Source: Methanoculleus formosensis (GTDB lineage: Archaea; Halobacteriota; Methanomicrobia; Methanomicrobiales; Methanoculleaceae). Taken from it: 64,000 nt of DNA. Below are positions 60,021 to 64,000 of the stretch, one piece after another; the stretch's first letter is position 1; each line of letters starts with the position of its first letter. The DNA is taken from positions 124,001 to 188,000 of the forward strand of contig NZ_VHLL01000003.1 of the NCBI RefSeq assembly GCF_025384765.1, in the 5' to 3' direction. The position numbers were made by a program, and so were the translations under genes. Below the pieces are notes generated by a model that saw only the letters and a list, made by a program, of their open reading frames with translations, had not been told where the DNA came from and did no database searches.

Positions 60021-60362
60021 ACGATCATGACGATATGATCTGGAGGATGCGAAGGGATATATGGCTAGATCCGCGAATTACGACCTTTCTATCCGGCGGT
60101 TTCCTCATCAGATAACGTATATATACGGGATTAAATATTACTGGCCTATCCCCTTCCGCATCTCGTACGCCGTCAACAGACATTGCCAGGGCATCAGTGA
60201 CCGCTTGACTGGTCACCTCGAGTGAGCATCTCTCCTATTGCATCGAACCTCCGGCAGATGCAGGGGTGGCTATCGGGAATTACGCTTCAATCTGAGGTAT
60301 ACCATGGCAAACCGGGCGATTGTCCCCGGCGCCGGGTAGTATCTCGAAAAGGAGAGAATGTA
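60021..60362. other. Intergenic region with a TATA-like element
   Basis: An AT-rich patch, GTATATATACGGGATTAAATATT (60117-60139), looks like a promoter on the plus strand. The only gene that follows starts 220 bases later. No other gene or repeat is evident. Confidence 0.45.
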
Positions 60363-60755
60363 ATGACGGAATATGCAGAACGACCCCTCGGGGTCACCAT
60401 CCTGGCTGTACTGGCCGGAATTTTAGCGGTAATCAATCTTATCATCACGCTGCGGTTCCTGGGATTCTTCCCCTGGCTGGGACTGCTGGACACACGCATC
60501 TTCAACCTCTGGTATGCGCTGGTCTACGGCCTGCTCGCCTACATCTGGTTCTGGGTTGCCCAGATGCTCTGGCGGGTTGATCGCCAGGGCTGGATATTCC
60601 TGCTGATCATCACGGTCTTCAACCTGCTTCTGAGTTTCACCACAATGCTGACCGGCGGTGCATGGTATGACAATAACATTGCCGTGCTCCTGAACGCCCT
60701 GATCCTGATCTATATCATGCTGCCGGGGGTGAGGAGGGCTTTCGGGACGGATTGA
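60363..60755 (+). CDS. Small four-helix membrane protein, function unknown
   Basis: The 130-residue product has four membrane helices (VTILAVLAGILAVINLIITL, NLWYALVYGLLAYIWFWVAQ, WIFLLIITVFNLLLSFTTML, IAVLLNALILIYIMLPGV) and short loops. It resembles small archaeal membrane proteins related to DUF2127 or similar groups, but no name is certain. ATG 60363 is preceded by AAAAGGAG, a strong ribosome site. Confidence 0.75.
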   Translation: MTEYAERPLGVTILAVLAGILAVINLIITLRFLGFFPWLGLLDTRIFNLWYALVYGLLAYIWFWVAQMLWRVDRQGWIFLLIITVFNLLLSFTTMLTGGAWYDNNIAVLLNALILIYIMLPGVRRAFGTD

Positions 60756-61170
60756 GGCCTATAGATGGGAAAGCGATGAGTTGTGAAATGAAAAGAAGAA
60801 CGAAGCCGCCCGCGACGCCGCATAGTACATCCTTGAGGCACGCTTAAGCGATGCACGGGCTGCCGAGGATGACGAACTCGACGGGGAGGCTCACCGAAGT
60901 GCGCGAAAAATACGGCAGGCCCCCCTGGCATCATCCCCATCATGCGGGACGATAGGGCCTTCGGCGAGGTTGGAACCTACCATGTCCGCCGGAAGATGCG
61001 CGATCTCGAAACGCCGGAGATAAACAGACCGGCGTCCGAAGGCGTTTGATTGGTCAGTAAAGGCGACCCGGGACGAGCCCTGTCCCTGCAGGAGACGAAT
61101 AGTGCGCCGAAAAATGATGACTTTCAAGAATGGTGAGGGTATCTCATGCACCGTACGTACGGAGTCTTCT
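60756..61170. other. Stretch with possible gene debris
   Basis: No intact gene is seen. Two fragments read like protein in different frames (ARLSDARAAEDDELDGEAH near 60840, and IMRDDRAFGEVGTYHVRRKM near 60940), which suggests an old decayed gene. The upstream extension of the ion-channel frame, from a GTG at 61102, is also in this stretch. Confidence 0.35.
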
Positions 61171-62004
61171 ATGAAGGATGAGTCCGAATATCCTGTTGAG
61201 TTCAAGGGGTCGGGTTATGAGGGGTTCATCCTGCTCCTCTCCGTCCTGTCAATCCTCAATATCATCTTTATCATCTTCCCCGGCCTCAGCCTCAATGCGG
61301 CCCGGGTTGTTCTCATCGTGGACCCCGTCCTATCGTTTATCTTCCTGCTGGACTTCCTCTTCCGGTTGCTCACGGCCGAATCGAAGGTGCAGTATTTCCT
61401 CCGGAATGTGGGCTGGGCGGATCTCCTCTCCGTGGCGCCGGTTCCCGGCATGAAGTTCTTCCGCCTCTTTCGGATTGTACACGACGTCCGGCTGATACGC
61501 ACGTTCGGGACCGAACGATTACGGTATGAGTTCTCCGAACGGAGGGCGGAAGGAGCGCTCTTCTCCGTCTTTTTCCTCATCATTCTCCTCATCGAGGTGA
61601 GTGCCGTGCTCGTGCTCGATGCGGAGGGGACTGCCCCGGACGCGAACATTCGGACGGCGGGAGACGCACTCTGGTGGGCGTACGTTACGATCGCGACGGT
61701 GGGTTACGGGGATGAGTACCCCGTCACCGCACAGGGACGGATCGTGGGTGTCATCCTCATGACCGCGGGGATAAGCGTTTTCGGAACGCTCGCCGGGTTC
61801 CTCTCGAATAAGCTGACGGCACCCCGGAGGATGCCGGCGGAGAAGATTACATCGGTGCAGGGCAAAGAGCAAGGGACAGCGAACGAGCTTCGGGAGATGC
61901 TCGCCCGCCAGGAGGAGATGTATCGGGAGATCGTCACGCGGCTCGAGAAGATCGAGCAGGCGTTGGAGATCGGGAAGGGCGAAGAGAATGAGCGGCTGCC
62001 GTGA
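61171..62004 (+). CDS. Voltage-gated potassium channel-like protein
   Basis: The 277-residue protein has S1-S4 helices, the S4 being arginine-rich (KFFRLFRIVHDVRLIRTFG), then the pore with the K+ filter ATVGYGDEYPVT (about residues 174-185) and the inner helix. A C-terminal coiled coil (ELREMLARQEEMYREIVTRL, then EKIEQALEIG) may hold the tetramer together. This is the KvAP-like layout. ATG 61171, with GGAG before it, gives a short N-terminus. An upstream GTG at 61102 or ATG at 61117 would lengthen it by up to 23 residues. It is monocistronic. Confidence 0.88.
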   Translation: MKDESEYPVEFKGSGYEGFILLLSVLSILNIIFIIFPGLSLNAARVVLIVDPVLSFIFLLDFLFRLLTAESKVQYFLRNVGWADLLSVAPVPGMKFFRLFRIVHDVRLIRTFGTERLRYEFSERRAEGALFSVFFLIILLIEVSAVLVLDAEGTAPDANIRTAGDALWWAYVTIATVGYGDEYPVTAQGRIVGVILMTAGISVFGTLAGFLSNKLTAPRRMPAEKITSVQGKEQGTANELREMLARQEEMYREIVTRLEKIEQALEIGKGEENERLP

Positions 62005-62804
62005 GCGGTCGGCCTGCACGAGAACCTTGAAAGCATTTTCCCGCCCCGCCCGCCCGCAACCAGCCCAAAACCATCTCCGCCCATGTCGAGATGCCGACGG
62101 GAGGGGCAGAGGGCGTCCTCTTCGCTTTCGGGACGCATTTCGGCGGCAATGCCCTGTGCAGCATCAGACACCGCCCGGAAAATTCGAGCTCGCCGGGATC
62201 GGGAAACTCTTCCCGCCAGTCCCAGCAGCCTTCCCCAGGTTCTCCCGGTGAGGGGCTCATGCCCGTGGATAGAATAGAGGTCGTCCCAAAAAGATCTCCG
62301 AACCTTCGGTATACCCTAACCGGAGCCCTTAATTCCCAGGTATCCGCCATCTGAGCCACATTCTGAGCCAGGGGGATGAAACGGCTTCCCATTGGGTATC
62401 GCCACACGGGGGAGGGTCCGGGAGGGGGTGTCCCCCTCCCAGCAATAGCGTTTTGGGACAACTTCATACACTGCGTATGTTTAGCCGGGCACTGCGCGAT
62501 CTGGAACGGTGCCCAAAAACGAAATCTCCGTCGTCTCCTGCTCATGGACGCCGGCATCCCACAGGGCTTCTTTCTCCGGACAGTTTTGCATCGTTTCGGT
62601 GCGGTTTGCCGATCTCACCACTATAGTTCCAGGGGGATTTATTCTCACCGACAAATATAATTGCACCATAATATAATCGACGCTGGCAGCTGTCCGCCCC
62701 GGCGTATCTCACCCGCTCGATCACCGGGCTTGCGGCGACCCGGGCCCGGTGAGCCGGAACGGGGTCGTGGGGACGACGGCTCGACGGTATATGAGGTGAT
62801 ATCC
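62005..62804. other. 800-base region without a gene; G-rich hairpin and two AT-rich promoter-like patches
   Basis: The notable element is the perfect hairpin GGGAGGGGG-TGT-CCCCCTCCC (62420-62440), of the same design as that at 7986-8006. AT-rich patches follow at 62650-62660 (ACAAATATAAT) and 62672-62682 (ATAATATAATC), which may hold the promoter of the next gene. The open frames on both strands are proline- or serine-rich shadows. Degenerate mobile-element sequence is possible. Confidence 0.45.
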
Positions 62805-63341
62805 ATGATGCGAAGGAGAGCAGAAGGCGGCCCGCGAGGGCGCGAAGAGGCCGGCGGGGCACACCGCTATAAGATGCACGAGAAACTCGTCTCCATCGGG
62901 GACGACTACTGGATCGAGGACGCGGCCGGAGAGCGGGCGTTCAAGGTGGACGGGAAAGCGCTCCGCGTGCGGAACACGCTGGTCATCCAGAGCAGGGAGG
63001 GGCAGGACCTCTACACGATCCAGGAGCGGATGCTCCGGATCAAGGATACGATGGAGATCGAGAAGGGCGGGGGCGGCACGGCGGCGACGATCAAGAAGGC
63101 GCTGATCGCGCCGCTCCGGGACCGGTGGACGGTCAGTATCCCCGGAGGGGAGGATTGGGATGTCCAGGGGAACATCCTCGACCACGAGTACCATATCGAG
63201 GCCGGGCGGCGGGAGCGGGTTGCCGAGATCTCGAAGAAGTGGTTCCGGGTCCGGGATACCTACGGCGTGGAGGTGGAGCCGGGGCACGACGACGCGCTCG
63301 TCCTCGCCGTGACGGCGGCGCTCGACCAGATGGCGCATTAG
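62805..63341 (+). CDS. LURP-one-related (LOR/DUF567) protein
   Basis: The 178-residue product follows the LOR beta-barrel pattern: YKMHEKLVSIGDDYWIED, AFKVDGKALRVRNTLVIQS, LYTIQERMLRIKDTMEIE, WDVQGNILDHEYHIEAG, VAEISKKWFRVRDTYGVEV. LOR proteins have a tubby-like fold and an unknown function, with a possible role in membrane phospholipid binding. The pair of ATG codons at 62805 and 62808 follows GAGGTGAT. The N-terminal 20 residues are arginine- and glycine-rich. Confidence 0.85.
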   Translation: MMRRRAEGGPRGREEAGGAHRYKMHEKLVSIGDDYWIEDAAGERAFKVDGKALRVRNTLVIQSREGQDLYTIQERMLRIKDTMEIEKGGGGTAATIKKALIAPLRDRWTVSIPGGEDWDVQGNILDHEYHIEAGRRERVAEISKKWFRVRDTYGVEVEPGHDDALVLAVTAALDQMAH

Positions 63342-63664
63342 GCGGCTATTGGAGGAGGAAAGAGCGAAGGGCAGTCAGCAGGGCCGTCGCGGCAGCAGGG
63401 CTGAACACGGAGCCCGATTGGGGGACGGTTCTTATCATGGCGAGTATCCGGATATTCGGGCTCACCGGAATTATATGCTTATATTTTTATGCCTGGTGGC
63501 CTATCGGAATCCTGACCCGCCGCCGGTCTGCGCACTTCCGGAGAGAGACGCAAAGCGTGCAGGTAGAAGCGTTCTATCGATGCAGTTGTATTGCGGCAGG
63601 GGGGGCACTGGATCACGGGGTGCAGGCAGGCAACCCATGCAGTTTGTTATAGGAGGCATAGAAT
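63342..63664. other. Intergenic region with promoter and ribosome site of the last gene
   Basis: An AT-rich patch AATTATATGCTTATATTTTTATGCC (about 63468-63492) looks like a promoter. A perfect ribosome site, AGGAGG, lies at 63652-63657, eight bases before the ATG at 63665. No gene is supported between them. Confidence 0.5.
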
Positions 63665-64000
63665 ATGGCTGAAGTTATGTATGGACCGATGCAGCTCCTG
63701 GTCATCGGGTTCAAAAACCCGGACTTCCACGGCCAGATCCGGCAGGTGCTCGGCTCGGCGATGGAGAAGGGCGTCATCAGGCTGATCGATCTCCGGTTCG
63801 TATGGAAGGACGCAGACGGTAACGTCAAGGGGATGGAGGCGACACAACTCGACGATGTGGAGCGGGAGCGCTTCGGCGCCGCCGTCGGCGCACTCATCGG
63901 CCTTGGGGCCGGCGGGGAGGAAGGCGTACAGGCCGGCTGGGAAGCCGGCACCACGGCGGCCGCCCGGCATACCTTCGGGATGACCGAGGAGAACGTCCGG
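63665..64000 (+). CDS. DUF1269/DUF6325-type protein, 3'-truncated by window edge
   Basis: The open frame runs from ATG 63665 to the window end (112 residues so far). It reads MAEVMYGPMQLLVIGFKNPDF, then GQIRQVLGSAMEKGVIRLIDL, RFVWKDADGNV, and a glycine- and alanine-rich segment, AAVGALIGLGAGGEEGVQAG. This fits the DUF1269/DUF6325 family of small proteins with an alpha/beta part and a glycine-zipper-like segment, whose function is unknown. It has a perfect AGGAGG ribosome site. The end of the gene lies outside the window. Confidence 0.75.
   Translation, partial: MAEVMYGPMQLLVIGFKNPDFHGQIRQVLGSAMEKGVIRLIDLRFVWKDADGNVKGMEATQLDDVERERFGAAVGALIGLGAGGEEGVQAGWEAGTTAAARHTFGMTEENVR

Noticed and set aside
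61102-61170. Longer start of the potassium channel at GTG 61102
   Set aside because: The extra 23 residues are polar and there is no ribosome site before the GTG. ATG 61171, with GGAG upstream, fits the channel better.
1-64000. CRISPR array, rRNA genes, complete insertion sequence or intein
   Set aside because: I looked for regularly spaced repeats, rRNA-like stretches, transposase genes and an insertion in rtcB. None was found, and the only tandem array is the 22-bp iteron set.

Overview
The window comes from a GC-rich methanogenic euryarchaeon of the order Methanomicrobiales, most like Methanoculleus. This assignment is an inference. It rests on methanogen-specific families (Mmp10 radical SAM methyltransferase, DUF2111, DUF2551, F420H2:NADP oxidoreductase), on archaeal core genes (LSm, SecDF, RtcB with archease, bifunctional FBP aldolase/phosphatase, diphthamide synthesis), on an intron-containing tRNA, and on TATA boxes placed about 25 bases before start codons, which implies many leaderless mRNAs. 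Genes are dense and often joined by ATGA or GTGA overlaps.

Layout. 1-19 kb is core chromosome: gluconeogenesis (partial FBP aldolase/phosphatase), LSm, a winged-helix protein, PP2C phosphatase, a radical SAM protein, a transglutaminase-like protein, a pilin-like protein, UspA, DUF99, a dolichyl-phosphate sugar transferase, a class II aldolase, thioredoxin with NpdG, SecD/SecF, and archease with RtcB. 15.5-22.5 kb is a biotin module: a regulator/ligase BirA, the BioY uptake component behind a strong BirA-type palindrome, two ECF ATPases, EcfT, and the two subunits of the biotin-dependent pyruvate carboxylase, which is the likely client of the ligase.

22.6-28.3 kb is an accessory island beginning at tRNA-Met. 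It holds an integrase remnant, an AT-rich two-repeat protein, a truncated Orc1/Cdc6, a YhcG nuclease gene broken by one amber codon, an MNT/HEPN toxin-antitoxin pair behind four 22-bp iterons, and a probable IS605-type remnant. 28.3-33.5 kb returns to core functions (MATE exporter, tRNA-Leu, Dph6, a Ser-for-Cys glutamine amidotransferase homologue, Mmp10, DUF504, tRNA-Thr).

33.6-39.4 kb is a second island, starting at tRNA-Thr with another integrase remnant. It carries a three-gene minus-strand cassette (a YaaA/DUF6884-like protein with C-terminal HEAT-like repeats, a possible OGG-fold protein, and a PD-(D/E)XK nuclease-like protein), a chimeric purL remnant, and a DUF4143 ATPase whose start codon lies inside a near-perfect palindrome. 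The cassette is the best candidate here for an undescribed, possibly defensive, system.

39.7-47.6 kb is a cell-envelope cluster: a membrane winged-helix regulator, beta-propeller proteins, two PGF-CTERM-type surface proteins and a LolA-like lipoprotein. 47.6-64 kb is a lower-density region of transporters, membrane proteins, a large GH63-like glucosidase, a sugar porter, a K+ channel and decayed genes, with several structured intergenic stretches.
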